Part shown: piece by piece, positions 34,766 through 46,814 of the stretch
How positions within the stretch are numbered: position 1 is the first letter of the stretch
Layout of the letters: each line of letters begins with the position of its first letter
Assembly: GCA_033961575.1 (NCBI GenBank)
Contig: CM066728.1
Span: 102,624,852 to 102,688,851 of the forward strand
Reading direction: 5' to 3'
Source: Aselliscus stoliczkanus
Taxonomy: Eukaryota > Chordata > Mammalia > Chiroptera > Hipposideridae
DNA length: 64,000 bases
Translations under genes and position numbers: made by a program
Notes under the pieces: generated by a model
Databases searched by the model: none
What the model was told of the DNA's origin: nothing
Seen by the model: only the letters and a program-made list of their open reading frames with translations

Positions 34766-34830
34766 CATTCTCAATCCTGCATGTCTGTTAGGTGATTCAA
34801 CGTTGCAACCAGGGTGGAGAACTCCTGCTA
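34766..34830 (+). repeat. Possible MER5-like hAT fragment
   Basis: CATTCTCAATCCTGCATGTC, TAGGTGATTCAACG and AACCAGGGTGGAGAACTCC resemble a shortened small hAT element ending in 'gttgagaaccactg'. Confidence 0.4.
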
Positions 34831-34834
34831 TAGT

Positions 34835-35555
34835 GGAAAGGACCAAGGTCCTGATGTCAGAAGTCTTGAGTGTGAGGCCCAATTCTCAAATTTATTAATT
34901 TAATTTAATGAATTAAAAAATATTAGATGAATTTCATTAATCTATTGTCTGCAACATTTGCAATATGGTCCTTTTCCAGGGGGAGGTGAAGGTTAGCTGC
35001 AGCTCCTATAATTTGGGGGACCTCTTTGAGGAAAGAATATAAAAATATCTTACCTTCAGAAACATTAGAAACTGTACATCCCAATTAACACAAGGCTCAT
35101 TGTCAATAACTTCACAGTAAATCCCCCCAACTTCACCAACAGATTATTGGCAGTGTCTTAAAAAGTGGATATAAATTTGCATTATAGCTTTAAAAGACTT
35201 TATGTGGTCTTATTACGATAACAGAAGAGCAGGAGGGTGAGGTGCTGGGAGTGGCATTTGTAGAGAGGGAGTAGAGAGGGAGTCTATTGCTTGAAGATGA
35301 ATTGATCATTGCTAACTGTATGGTGCCACCATCACTAGTACACATTTGTACATTTAATATTTTTCCTAATGGTTTATAATCAAGCGATAATCACTGAGTT
35401 AGCTTTTTTGTTGTTGTTCTTCAAGTAGTTTCCTTTATGATTAAAAGAAGTCATCCTTGAAATTATTGTCAGAAGTTAGGAAAATACAACTTGGATTTGG
35501 AACAAGGAGAGTGTTTATTTATATTTAAATTATATATTCACAGCTATAACATGAA
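34835..35555. other. Unassigned AT-rich sequence
   Basis: No element recognised. A weak MIR-like start near 34,840-34,900 is not supported further. Confidence 0.35.
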
Positions 35556-35559
35556 AATT

Positions 35560-36400
35560 CCTCTTCAACTCTAATGATCTATGTCCTTTTCTATATCCTA
35601 GAGATCTCATCTGTTTACACGGCTTTGATAGCCACCAATGTCTTTTTTCTCATTTTATGTATTCATGATTGTACATTCAATTCATGTGCTGATGAAACCC
35701 AAATATTAGTGTCCAATCTTCCTTCCTGAGTGTGAGATATATACAAATGCCTACCAGACCTCCACATTTCACCTCAAAACTCATCCATTCACAAGTGTAG
35801 GCATAGTATCTACCTAGCCTGCTGGGACCCCATCTTAGTGAAGGACACACTATCCCCACAGCCATCTAAGCAGGAAGCCTGGGAATCAGACTCCTTCCTC
35901 TTCCTCACCCCTGACATGTGAATCATCACAGAGTCCCATGGATTCTGCTCCTGTATCCACTGTCCTCTTTTCTGTCTCTACTGTCTCTAATTTGGATCAG
36001 ACCCTCATCGTTTTGCACTGAACTATTGTAATATCTAATGAACAGGACTACCTTTATCCCATGTACTATTAGAGTATTCCTTCTACCCTGCAAATTTGAT
36101 CATGTTTGCAATCCTTTGATAGCTTCCCACTTTTAAAAATCAATTCTTCAAAAGCATGCCATATTCAAAATGTGGCCTCAGACTGACCCCCACTATTGCT
36201 CTTTGGTCCAATATGGAAGAACCTCTTACCCTTCTTTATCATACCAAGGTTCTCATGTCTGTACTTTTGGCCATGCTGCCTTTCCTGGCTTCTTTGCCTA
36301 CTCCTTCTGCATGCTATACACATGCAAACTTCAGGGGCCAGCATAAACATCACCTCCTCATAGAAGCTTCCCTGGCTTCTCCCCATATCTAGGCTGAGTT
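35560..36400 (+). repeat. L2 LINE fragment
   Basis: L2-like passages in order: ACGGCTTTGATAGCCACC, TGCTGATGAAACCCAAATAT, CATTCACAAGTGTAGGC, CTGAACTATTGTAATATCTA, TAGCTTCCCACTTTT, TTTTGGCCATGCTGCC and CATAGAAGCTTCCCTGGCTT. Diverged, no reading frame. Confidence 0.6.
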
Positions 36401-36599
36401 AGATGGTTCTGTTGGGACTGGGAGAAGAGGAAGCAGAAGCAGCAAGGATAACTCATGGAAGAGAATAGAAAATTGAGGCAGTAACTATGATCACATAGCT
36501 TCAACTGTGCGTAGTATAACTTTGTGGCAGAGCAGGGTACAACCTATCTGACCTCTCTGACTTGGTGCCCTCAGCCTACTACCGAGCTCAGGAAAGAAT

Positions 36600-39500
36600 C
36601 ACAACCATTGGTGTTTTTAAATTAGGTTTCTTGTTCTGATTTATCTCTAATTCCTCAACCCAATTTTTAAGATTTTTATGATAGTCATATCATTTAGAGA
36701 TTGGGCCAATCTCTAAAACTACTGCTACTCTGAAAATCAAAGAGTACAAAAACCATATTTTGAGCTCTAATACATTTTATGAAATTGGCATTATTTCTTC
36801 TTTAATTGTTCAGTAGAATTAATGAGTGAAGCCATGTGGGCCTGGAGTTTTCTTGGGGAAGACTTTTAAATAAAAATGCATATCTGTAATAATCGTAGGA
36901 CTATTTAGGTTTTTTGTTTTCTTTTATGTCAGTATTAGTAATTTGTGTTTTTCAAGTAATTTGCTCTTTAATATAAATGGGTGGATTTATTAATATAAAG
37001 TGGTTCATAAACTTTATTATTCTGTTAATGTCTATGGGTTATTAGTGATGTTCTGTCATTCATTCTTGATATTGGTAACTTGAGTTGTCTTTGTTTTTAT
37101 CTTGATCAGACAAGCTTAGATATTATCAATTTTGTTAATATTTTCAATGAACCAAATTTCGGTTTCATGATTTTCTCTATTATACATCTGTTTTCTATTT
37201 CAGAAATATCCACTCTTACCATCATTGCTCTTTCCTTTTGCTTGTTTTGGATTTGCACTGTTTCCTTATATTCTTAAGGTAAAAGCAATAACAGTTAATT
37301 TTAATTCTTTAATCCTTTTTATATAAGTAAGTAGAAGTATATAGTTCTCTCTAAAGTATTCCATAAATTTGGACATGTGTAATTCCATTATCATTCATTT
37401 TCTAACCTCTTCTTGACTTGGGGATTAAGACATAGTTTCTTAATTTCCAAATATTTGGGAATTTTCTATGTGTTTTTATCATTTTGTAACTTAACTTTGT
37501 TGTCAGAGAATGCAAGTATAGTTTGTATGATTTCAATTCTTTAAATTTATTGTAGCTTGTTTTATGACACAACATATGGTTTATATTGGTGAATGCTCCA
37601 TGATCACTTGGGGAAAAAATTTGTATTGTGTCAGTCAAGTTAGTTGCTAGTGTAGTACAAGTCTTCCATAGTCACACAGAGTGTTTTGTACACTTATTCT
37701 ATCTTATTACTGAGAAAGGATATTGAAATCTGGAACTTCAGTTGTAGAATTTCCTATTTCTCCCTTCTGTTCCATTAGTTTTTTCTTTGTGTATTTTGAA
37801 TTTCTGTGATTAGGTGTCTACACCTTTAGGGTTTCAATGTCTTCTTGATGAATTGACCATGTTTGCATTTTGGAATATCCCTCTTTATCTCTGATAATAT
37901 TTCTTGTCCTGAAGTCTAATGTATCTGATATGAATATAGCCACCCCAGAATTCATATGATGAATATTTGAGAGATATATCTTTTTCCATCCCTTTCTTAC
38001 AGCTTTTTAAATATTACTTTTTAAAAATTCAGTCTGATAATCTATTCCTTATAATTAGAGCCCTGTTCCATTTAATATAAGTATCAATTATAATACTTAC
38101 AATAGAATACTTCATTTTCCTCTAGGATTAAATAGTGAGAAAAAAAATTTATATTTATTTACATATTTACTTTTTCTGCAACTCTCCATTCCTTTGTGTA
38201 GACTGAATTTCCATCTGGTATCATTTTCATTTAGTCTGAAAAACTTCTCTTAATATGTCTTGTACTGCTTGTTTGCTGGTGACAGATTCTTGCAGCATTT
38301 GCTTGACTAACATGTCTTTATTTTTCCTTCTTTTTTGAAGGATATTTTCACAAAATTTTAGATATTTGCTTTTCCTTTTAAAGAAAATTTTGATTTTTCC
38401 TTTCAGTACTTTAAAGATATCAATCTAATATAGCCTGTCTTCTCATTGTTTCTAATGAGGTTAGCAGTCTCTCTCTCTTTTTTTTTCTCCTTTTAAGATT
38501 TTTCTTTTTAATTCCTCTATTTTAGAAAATAGTCCTTCCCCCAAAATCTATCATACTTTTAAAATATTTAAAGATTGATATTTATCCCAATAAAAATTGC
38601 TGAAAATAAACCATTTACATTTTCCATTGAGTGGCCTTTCTTCTGATTCTGCATTATTTTTGCTGCTTTTTCAAAAAGTATAGTAATTTTCTTTTTTTTT
38701 TTTTAAAGATTTTATTGGGGAATTGGCGGAGGGGAACAGCGTTGGGGAATCGGGGAAGAGGAACAGACAAGTTGCTGTCTTTTTGTTCTTCAGTTTAGTT
38801 GTGGAGGATATTGCTTCACTGTTGGTATCGTCATTGCGCTCTTCCCGGATGAGGCAGATCGGTCGCTGGCCTCTGGATGTCGCTCACCGCGGCTATTGGC
38901 AGCTCACGCTTGGCTGCCAGCCGCTGACGCTGGCTGCGGGCCACTCACTGTAGCCTATGGCAGCCCACTGCAGCAGGGGCTGCAACCCACACCATCACCG
39001 GGGCTCACACAGCCCAGCTCCAGGTGGAGCTGTTGTTAGCTGTAGAGGACAGTGTCACTGGCCCTCATGTGGGATCCAAACCGGGGCCGCTGGCATCCCA
39101 AAACCAGCGCTTAACCAATGCGCCACTCGGCCGGCCCAGTAATTTTCTAATATATGCTGGATACTATGGATGCTATGTTGGGGAATAGCTGGTTTTTGTA
39201 GTCTTCCTTAATAAAATATTGAGTTTTGTTCCAGCAGATAATTAGTTTACTAAAGCTTGACTCATTCAAGGATCATTTTTAAGCTCTTTAAGGGAAATTT
39301 TGTGTATCTTTTACTGTGGAACTAGATTAACATGACTTTCCTTGGGTATCTAGTACATGTCAGTGTTATTTAATGAGATATCTCTACTCTGTCTGGCCAG
39401 TACTATAATGTCTCCCAGCCTCAGCGAGTCCTAGTAGTTGTTCAACTCACATTTCCCCAGTAATTTTCCTTTATTCAGTAGTTGCTTTTTTGCACCACTT

Positions 39501-39960
39501 TATGAATTTTGCCCCATGCATACACAGTTTTGTACTGGACCAAATAGTAAAGGGAACTATATGCAGAATTCTGTTTTTGTTTTTTTTTTTTAACTATTTT
39601 TCTGCATAGCTGCCTTCTCTCCTTTCTTGCCTCATAATTTTCAGCCCAGAGCTATGATATCTGCCTCCTCAGCCCAGTGAGACCTCAATATTTTGGGCTC
39701 CCTCCCACTGTGCTACTGTTTAGCAGAATGCAGTGTAACTGTGAAACTCATATTATGTTTCTGATTATCACGGACCACAGATTTGTGTTGCCTGTTACCT
39801 TATAATAATTTCCTGCATTGTGTCCAGTTCTATATAGTGAAGTCTGGTGAGGAGGTTAATCTGGTGCAAGTTACTTGGTGATGGTCACAAGTAGAAGACC
39901 TCTAACAAGTTTTGAAATAAATTTGTGAAGTTCTAACTCAGCCATCTTTGCAAGTTTTAA
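36600..39960 (-). mobile_element. Old L1 (L1M-type) LINE, reverse orientation, interrupted by a long SINE
   Basis: Minus-strand translation between 37,402 and 37,638 gives L1 endonuclease-domain peptides (GAFTNINHMLCHKTSYNKFK and LYLHSLTTKLSYKM). Toward higher coordinates lie ORF1-like and upstream sequences of an old L1 (TAATATGTCTTGTACTGCTT, GGATACTATGGATGCTATG). A long SINE at 38,693-39,137 inserted later, and the L1 reads across once the SINE and one TSD are removed. It has no intact ORF and its ends are approximate. It is clearly more diverged than the L1 at 13-19 kb. Confidence 0.75.
38693..39137 (-). mobile_element. Long-form tRNA-derived SINE with perfect TSD, nested in L1
   Basis: Minus-strand order: GGGCCGGCCGAGTGG head, body with AACAACAGCTCCACCTGGAG, tail with ATTCCCCAATAAAATC and poly-A. 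The 11-nt direct repeat AGTAATTTTCT occurs at 38682-38692 and 39138-39148. Confidence 0.94.
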
Positions 39961-39975
39961 AAATTCGTTTGTCTT

Positions 39976-40086
39976 GGGCCGGCCGAGTGGCGCGGTGGTT
40001 AAGCGCTGGCTTAGGATGCCAGCAGCCCCGGTTCCATCCCACGTATGAGGGCCAGTGACACTACCCTCAAGAAAAAAAATAAAAAT
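39976..40086 (+). mobile_element. Short-form tRNA-derived SINE with TSD
   Basis: Head GGGCCGGCCGAGTGGCGCGG is close to the family consensus, followed by GTGACACTACCCTC and an A-rich tail with T interruptions. The flanks AAAAATTCGTTTGTCTT and AAAAATTTGTTTGTCTT are a 17-nt TSD with one mismatch (about 39959-39975 and 40087-40103). Confidence 0.94.
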
Positions 40087-40419
40087 AAAAATTTGTTTGT
40101 CTTATGAATATTACATGAAGATGTTTTTTGTTCTTTTTTTGTTGCTTTTTAAAGTTTTTTTTGTTTTTGTATTTCAACAATACTGGCTAGACTTTTCCAA
40201 GTCATGGGAAATAAAGTTTTCACCATATAAACCTTGGATACCTTCCCAAGATCTGCCATTTCAAAACTAAAAATGCAAAAGAAAAGAAGTAATCAAAAGC
40301 CTATAAGCAATATTGTACTCTGGACATCCCAGTGTAATCCTAATGCTGTTTTATAAAAGACAGAGGGAGATTTATTTTTTGCAATGGTTGCCAACTTTCA
40401 AAGAGCACTAGATTAAATA

Positions 40420-40565
40420 TCAGAAGATACTGAGTTTTGTCCTGGTTGTATCACCTTCTGATCATATGATCTTTGATAAAGGTGGCAGTTTCCTCACTGT
40501 GAAATTATATCTAGTTTATCTACCTCATGAGATTAACATGTAGGTTAGATAATTAAATAGATCAG
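40420..40565 (+). repeat. MIR SINE
   Basis: TTGTCCTGGTTGTATCACCT, TTTCCTCACTGTGAAATT and CTACCTCATGAGATTAACAT follow MIR order. Confidence 0.7.
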
Positions 40566-40573
40566 AAAGGACA

Positions 40574-40576
<3 letters not shown>

Positions 40577-40632
<56 letters not shown>
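40577..40632. repeat. (TA)n microsatellite
   Basis: A pure TA run of about 28 units next to the MIR. Confidence 0.98.
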
Positions 40633-40635
<3 letters not shown>

Positions 40636-40639
40636 GTGT

Positions 40640-41480
40640 TCCTCACACCTTGAGAAATATGAGGGAAATTTATGAGTAAATATGATAATTTTAAGTGCAA
40701 AACTTTAAAGCAAGAAGGTCAATAGTAAAATGGAAATAATAACTTACTTAGAGGGATAACTTTTTTGGTTGTAAGAAATTAATTGAAAATCATTTCTGAG
40801 TTCTTCAAAGCAAAGCAAATTTCTTTCACCTTAGTCAAAATATTTAAATGTAGTATAATTGTTTTTTAGTATTTTAAGTCTGTCTTAGTTTTAATTATGG
40901 AGGTATATTCTGGAAATAGTTATTAAACTGATAAAATTTCATTGAAGACAGAGTATCTTAATAGCTATGATTATTCCAGTAGGTATCATTGATGTGATAC
41001 CTTCAAATTTTGACCCAAATTCAAAGAAATACATTTCCGTTCCTAAATTGTTTTCCAAAAAGAAAATCACACCTTTGAAACCTTCGAAAATTAAGATTTA
41101 TCCCATGTTGCTAAAAATAAACTATTGACTTTATTTTGAGCCAATTACTTCAGAACATCATCAGGGATTTTCCCTTCCTCAATGAATGGGCTGGTTTATT
41201 TATGTCAAAATGAACTTGCTCTTCTCGGTAATCTGATAGTCACAGAATCATGAGACATGAGATCCAGAAGACACCGTGGACCTGATCTGAACAAAGATTC
41301 CATTCGATAGAATTAAACACTCTCATGGTGACTCATTCTGGAAGTCTATTGCAATGCAGATAGAAAGGCACTGTGTACAAAAATGGAAAATTAAGTTAAT
41401 GCCATCTCCATGTACAACTATAGAGCACATCACCTTGTTTTCAGAAGTTAGTTTACCCAGTAATTTAGCTGAGCCATCCT
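40640..41480. other. Unassigned AT-rich sequence
   Basis: No gene or repeat recognised. Confidence 0.4.
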
Positions 41481-41484
41481 ACCA

Positions 41485-41600
41485 CCTGTTGGCAGCTTGA
41501 CGGCAGCTCAGCTGGGGCTGAGCATTGAACTGCTGTTGCTCAGAGCTCAGCTCACATTCTTGAGCAAGGTCTTAACTAACTGAGACACTCGGCCAGCCCA
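41485..41600 (-). mobile_element. Divergent tRNA-like SINE variant
   Basis: The minus strand starts GGGCTGGCCGAGTGTCTCAG and continues TTAGTTAAGACCTTG, like the head of the short/long family. It then departs into GCTGAGCTCTGAGCAACAGC text shared with some long copies (compare 47,240-47,260 and 55,905-55,935). No poly-A or TSD is clear. Probably a rearranged or older subfamily copy. Confidence 0.6.
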
Positions 41601-41609
41601 ACCCAATGA

Positions 41610-42520
41610 TATTTTTGAATGCTTTTGTCATCACTAGCAGAAAGCACTGTACTCAGTATTTTGAGAAGTTTTAAGGAAAGTGAATTATACAAGTTTTTCC
41701 TTCAAATATCTTATGCTGAGATGGCAAAGAAAGCCCAGTGCAAGGAGGTTGCATTATCGTTTCTGAGTTGAATTTATGTGTAGTTTCATAAAGGTTTACC
41801 ATGTAGTTGTGATGGGTACAAAAATGTGCAAGGGAAGGTTCTTCCCCTATTGCACCTTAAAGTTGGGTAGTGATGAAAGATATGCAAATAAATACATGCA
41901 TGGGTATAACAGGTCCTGGGTTGATAAATAACAAGATAGAAGGAAAGTGGTAGGAAATGAAGCTAGAGGGGGAAGGCGTTGGCAGTGGGGATGGAAAGAA
42001 GGGTAGAGGTTTGTGAGATATTTAGGATGTAGACAATGAGAGGTCGTAACTAAATAGATGTCGTAGGCAAGGGAGAATAATGTATCTAAGATGATAGTGA
42101 TTTATTTGTTTGGGTAAATGGTTATAGCTTCCTGTCACCAAACAACAGAGAGAATAACAATGAGTTGGAAAATGAATAGCTTCGGGGGTGAAAAAAAAAG
42201 TTTCATTTTTTGACTGTTGACTTTGAAATGTCTGTGGAAAAACCTGGCAGACATTCCAGGAAGACCTTTGGATATAGTATATAACATTACCATGAAAAGA
42301 GATTTAGACTAGAGAAGATGATTTGGGCATTTATAATATGTAAGGCATAATGCAAACAGTGGACATAAATAAGGTTAGCTGGGGGGAAAAGTGTACAGAA
42401 ATCCAAGAAAGAAATCTTGGAGAAGACTAAAACTTAAGTATGTAATTGAAGTAAGAGGACATTCCAAAGACTGAGAGAGGATAGTCAAAAAGAGAGGAGT
42501 CACATGTGTCCTTCCGCCTC
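41610..42520 (-). repeat. L2 LINE fragment, reverse orientation
   Basis: Reversed L2 passages: a decayed 3' start (TTTGAATGCTTTTGTCATCA), TAAATAACAAGATAGAAGG, GACTTTGAAATGTCTGTGG and AGACATTCCAGGAAGACC. Diverged. Confidence 0.55.
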
Positions 42521-42529
42521 CATGGCTGA

Positions 42530-42930
42530 TAGACCCCTATGTGCTCTAGAATAATGCCTCTCCATTATCCCGTGGAGAGTGGATATTGATTATAATAAAC
42601 CAATCATGGAAATTTCCTTTTGCCAGTGAGCATGTGAGGCCGTGCTGCTTAGGAAGAAATAAGGGGAAGTTAGAGAGCTGCTATTGTTTTTCTTGCTTCT
42701 AAAAAATAAACCCAGCACATAAATTTGCCTGTTTTCAACCCCTCAAGGAAGCTGCCTGTGAATGAGATAATTATAACTGCAAGTATCCATCTTGGAACTC
42801 TGAAGCAGCAGGCATGAAAACAGAAGCCAACAATTCACTAAGGGAAGCAGAGGGGAAAGAAAGAGGCACCTGTGGGGTTTTGCTGCAAGCCAACCTGGAC
42901 CTGGGTGGCTCTGCCTACTGTGACAAATTA
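42530..42930. other. Unassigned sequence
   Basis: No element recognised. Confidence 0.4.
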
Positions 42931-42934
42931 TACC

Positions 42935-43374
42935 TCTTATAGATTGAACTGTGTTTCCCTCAAGCCCTCCCCCAGGTTCATGGGTTGAAGCCCTAACTTC
43001 CAATATGTCTGTACATGGAGATAGGATCTTTAGAAGGTAATTAAGGTTAAATGAGGTCATAAGGGGAAGGCCCTAATCCAATAGGACTGGTGGCCTTATA
43101 AGAAGTGGAAGAGAGAAAGATTTCTCTCTCTGTCTGCATACACACAAATAAAATGTGAGGATATCATGAGGAGGTGGCTATTTGCAAGTCAGGAAGAGAA
43201 CCTTCACCAGGAAATGAATTGGCTGCCACCTTGACCTGGGACTGCTAGCCTCCAGAACTGTAAAATTAAAGTTAATTTTAATTTTAAAATTAAATTTAAT
43301 TAAAAAAATTAATTTCTGTTGTAAGCCACCCCTTCTATAATATCTTGTTATTGCAGCCCAAGCTGATTAATACA
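42935..43374 (+). mobile_element. MLT1-type solo LTR
   Basis: Close to the MLT1 LTR in order: ATAGATTGAACTGTGTTTCC, GGTTGAAGCCCTAACTTCC, TAATTAAGGTTAAATGAGGT, CCAATAGGACTGGTGGCC, CTGGGACTGCTAGCCTCC, AGCCCAAGCTGATTAATACA. An A/T-rich expansion at about 43,262-43,312 interrupts the usual 'gtgaaataaatttctgttg' segment. Confidence 0.88.
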
Positions 43375-43386
43375 AGACCATTTATA

Positions 43387-43472
43387 TTGATGAGAGAAAG
43401 AAAGAAAAGAAGGAAGAGGGAAAGAATGAAGAGCAGGAGGGAGGGAAGAAGAAGGGAGAGAAAGAAGGCAGG
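43387..43472. repeat. Purine-rich (GGAA/AAAG)n low-complexity tract
   Basis: About 85 bp made almost only of A and G on the plus strand. Confidence 0.9.
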
Positions 43473-43612
43473 TCAAGTTAGGTGAGAGTAACACGGAAAT
43501 CAGGGAAGATAGATTATTTCCAAAGTATGAAACAAAATTTAAAAAATTTTATAGGCAGAGGGTCAAGAGTCAGGAAATTGAGAGAGTCTGAAGATACAGG
43601 AAAGAGAGAATT

Positions 43613-43699
43613 CTTTTTTGGCCCTCATATGTGGGACCCAAACCGGGGCTGTTGGCTTCCCAAGCCAGCACTTAACCACCGCACCACTTGGCCGGCCCC
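43613..43699 (-). mobile_element. Short-form tRNA-derived SINE
   Basis: Minus-strand head GGGGCCGGCCAAGTGGTG, CTGGCTTGGGAAGCCAA, GGTTTGGGTCCC, ending at GAGGGCC with a short A-run. Flanks share a GAGAGAAT-type repeat. The tail lacks the GTGACACTGCC link, so this copy is slightly 3' truncated. Confidence 0.88.
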
Positions 43700-43714
43700 A
43701 GAATGAGAGAATAT

Positions 43715-44520
43715 TTTATGAGCTAAGTCTCCAAGAAGGTGGGAAAAGGTAGGCTTAAGGAGAAAGATGAAGATTTTGACTTGGAATAGCAAGGACACAT
43801 CACTCTCAGATTGTGAAGGAAGAAATGAGGAATGTATTAATACAAATGAGAGGAGGAAATGGGCAGCAGAAGCTAGAGAGCGGATATTATTCTTTGGCTT
43901 AAAGTGGGAGAGAATTTGTTTGCAGGGAATGAAGGGGGCAGGTGTTGGCTTGGAAGCATGAGTGGCTCCATTCTCCATTCTTGGACGTGCTCAAGCAGCT
44001 GCCCCTTAGCTGACTGAAGAGTGGAATTAACCCAAGAATGTGATCCTGTTAAGTCATGTATCTCATTGCATCCAAGCATATGATAGGCCATTGGAGTTGT
44101 TGCTATAATTAGGTTAAAGTACATGCCATGGGCCTTACCAAGATTTGTAGTGATCCCAGGAGATGGGCAATTGCATCAGCAGAAAAAGCAAAAGATGAAT
44201 TAATATGTTGACAATAAGGAGGTAATTTTTGCAGGGTTACTCTTAAAAATGAATTGTGTCTCTAGGATTTCATACCTTGTGACTTGATCCTATCAGCCCA
44301 GTACCTATGGAATGACAAGCAACTTTTTGAAATTAAAAACATGGATGGTAATTTGAACATAATGTGTATTTGCCTAGCCAGCTGGTGCCTATAGGCCATT
44401 TGTCTTGGAGAAAGCAGGATCCTGTCAACCTTAGTAGCACACTTAGAAATGGCAGGCAATATGGTAGTCCTTAAAAGAGATCTTAGACTGCATGATCAAA
44501 ATATTAAAAAAATGAACATA
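43715..44520. other. Unassigned sequence
   Basis: No element recognised. Antisense frames across 43,625-44,124 partly overlap the SINE and carry no domain. Confidence 0.4.
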
Positions 44521-44528
44521 AGGGGTGA

Positions 44529-44703
44529 TGGGTTAGCTCAGTCGGTTAGAGCATGGTGCTGATAACACCAAGGTTGCTGGTTCAATCCCTGCATTAGCCA
44601 CTGTGAGACCTAAAAGAGTCAACTATGCCATTGTAGCATGAAACCAATGACCATGGCTGTTCCCCAATAAAATTAAAAACAAAAACAAAACAAAACAAAA
44701 AAC
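44529..44703 (+). mobile_element. tRNA-Ile-derived SINE
   Basis: Head GGGTTAGCTCAGTCGGTTAG, GGTGCTGATAACACCAAGG and GGTTCAATCCC are strongly tRNA-Ile-like. The body is altered, keeping GGCTGTTCCCCAATAAAATT and an A-rich (AAAAC)n tail. The CTCCACAACTAGATTG module is missing, so this is a variant subfamily. Confidence 0.88.
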
Positions 44704-44810
44704 CTAAGAGCTACGCGTGATATAATGAACTATTATTTTCTATTGGTTTATTAAATAGCGACAACCACCCACCTGGGCTTCTTCTTTTTTTGTACCTGTT
44801 GTATTTTTTT

Positions 44811-45255
44811 TGTTATTTATTGCCATATAAGTAATCACACCAAAACAACAAAAATCACTTTATTATTATTTTCTCATTGTTCCTGGGTGTTGACTGCACT
44901 CGGTTAGGTAGTCTTTTCTTGGGGGCTTTAAATGCTATTGTAGCAGACCTGTTTGAGGCTGACCTACTCACATTTCAAGTGGTTGATGCTGGCTGTTGGC
45001 TGGGACCTCATGGAGCTTTAGCCAGAAATAAGCCCTGGCCTCTGTGTGATCTTGCCACTTCCTCACAGCATAGTGGCTGAGCTCCAGAACGAATGTCCCG
45101 AGAGGACCAGGTGAAATCTATATGGCCTTTTATGTTTTAGCCTTGGGAAGTTCCATAGCATCAATTCTGCTGCCATCGCAGGCCTGCCAAGATTCAAGGG
45201 AAGGAACAAAAGCTCCACTCCTATGTGGGATGAGCGTCAGAGTCACTTAGGAAGA
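44811..45255 (-). repeat. Probable ancient LTR-type repeat, reverse orientation
   Basis: GCCATATAAGTAATCACACC, TTTTCTCATTGTTCCTGGG, GCTGGCTGTTGGCTGGGACC, CACTTCCTCACAGCATAGTG, GATTCAAGGGAAGGAAC match a common decayed mammalian LTR-like repeat. I cannot name the subfamily. Confidence 0.45.
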
Positions 45256-45514
45256 AGAAATGTGGGGTGGGAGCTCTTACCGCAGCCATCTTGGAAAATA
45301 CAATCTGCATACTGCTTGAATGACAGCATGTCACTGCCCAGACTCACAGTCTTAAGGCAAACTCTTTGTATCTCTTCCAACACTTCTGTCTCCTTTGGAG
45401 ATTTCGTCTTTGTGGGCGTACTAATGATGTCTGCTTGAGCCATAAATGGCACCTACATGTGCCATCTGACAAGTTAAGGCTGGGATTATTTCCTGTCAGA
45501 GACTTCCAAAAAAG

Positions 45515-45860
45515 TAGAATTTGAGTTTTAGAGTACTTTTTAGGTTCACAGCAAAATTGAGTGGAGGATACAAAGATTTCCCATAAAACCCCTCTGCCCT
45601 CACACATGGATAGTCTCCAGTCATTATCAACATCCTGCACCAGACTAGTATATTTGTTAAAACTGATGAACCCATATTGTATTGACAGATTATTACCCAA
45701 AGCCCATAGTTTACATTAGGGTTCACTCTTGGTGTTGCAAATTCTATGGGTTTAGACAAATGTATGAGATGTACTCACCATTATAATGTACAGAATAGTC
45801 TCACAGCATTAAAAATCTTGTGCTCTGCTTATTCATCCCTCCTCCTCCTAACCCTTGGCA
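45515..45860 (-). repeat. Old L1 3'-end fragment, reverse orientation
   Basis: TTTTTAGGTTCACAGCAAAA, CCATAAAACCCCTCTGCC, ATTACCCAAAGCCCATAGTT and CCCTTGGCAACCACTGACAC follow an old mammalian L1 3' region. It continues to the right of the two-unit SINE insertion. Confidence 0.7.
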
Positions 45861-45871
45861 ACCACTGACAC

Positions 45872-45876
<5 letters not shown>

Positions 45877-45902
<26 letters not shown>

Positions 45903-46153
45903 TAGTGTCACTGACCCTCATATGTGGGACAGAACCGGGGCCGCTGGCTTCCGAAGCCAACGCTTAACCACTGCGCCACTCGGCCGGCCCTAACAGAAGA
46001 TTTTTTTTTTTTTTTTAAATGAAATTGGACCCCTTCTTATAATTTTTTTTTTTTTTTTTGAGGGCAGTGTCACTGGCCCTCATATGTGGGACCGAACCGG
46101 GGCCGCTGGCTTCCAAGGCCAGCGCTTAACCACTGTGCCACTCGGCCGGCCCT
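45877..46153 (-). mobile_element. Two short-form SINE units inserted as one block (shared 17-nt TSD)
   Basis: Two head-only SINEs in the same orientation (45,877-45,990 and about 46,041-46,153) each have the full GGGCCGGCCGAGTGG head and a poly-A tail. A 51-bp spacer separates them, containing a second poly-A and CCTTCTTATAATTT-type sequence. The whole block is flanked by the perfect 17-nt direct repeat AACCACTGACACTTTTT (45860-45876 and 46154-46170). Neither unit shows a separate TSD at the inner junctions. Confidence 0.92.
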
Positions 46154-46170
46154 AACCACTGACACTTTTT

Positions 46171-46810
46171 AACTAAAGCACACTGCTCTTCTTACTGTCT
46201 CCAGTTTTTATTGTTCATTATGAGAATTATATTTCCTTAAATGATTTTGAACACATTTCTCTCCTGCTCAAAGCCTTCAATGATTCTCCACTGTATATAG
46301 GTTAAGTTGAAGTGCTTCCCTTTTTTTCCCCACATGTTACAATAATTAAATTCATGAAAAATCAATGGACTGACAAATAGTGAGCACTCAATAACTAGGT
46401 TTGGGGATTATAAATATGGCAAAATGGCATTTGTTTCCATCTCCCACCCCTCTACTTTTGGCTCACCTCCTTCCTGGGATATAGTATACACTTAGTTAGT
46501 TTCCAGTCTCATGCCCTGGCCCAAATGAGCTAAACTAGAAGAAAGCTATTGTACTTTCGGTAAAACTAGAAAAAGGAGAGAGACACCTTGAGCACATTAC
46601 CACTCTAGAGTTACACTAATAAGTTTGTCTCTAGATCCTTCATCTTGAGGGTCAGATAAGGGAGAACCAATTTCTTCCACCCTTGCTTCCAAAACCAAGT
46701 CCTGCCCCAGATGCATCAAGGCAGGAAATCTGGTTTCAAATACCTACTAGTCTCAACTGAGAACAGAGAGTAGGAACAACTAAGATACTTTTGAGATACA
46801 GAGGAGACCA
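46171..46810. other. Mostly unassigned sequence
   Basis: The first ~130 bp probably continue the old L1 fragment left of the SINE block (TACTGTCTCCAGTTTT). The rest is unrecognised. Confidence 0.4.
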
Positions 46811-46814
46811 AGAA

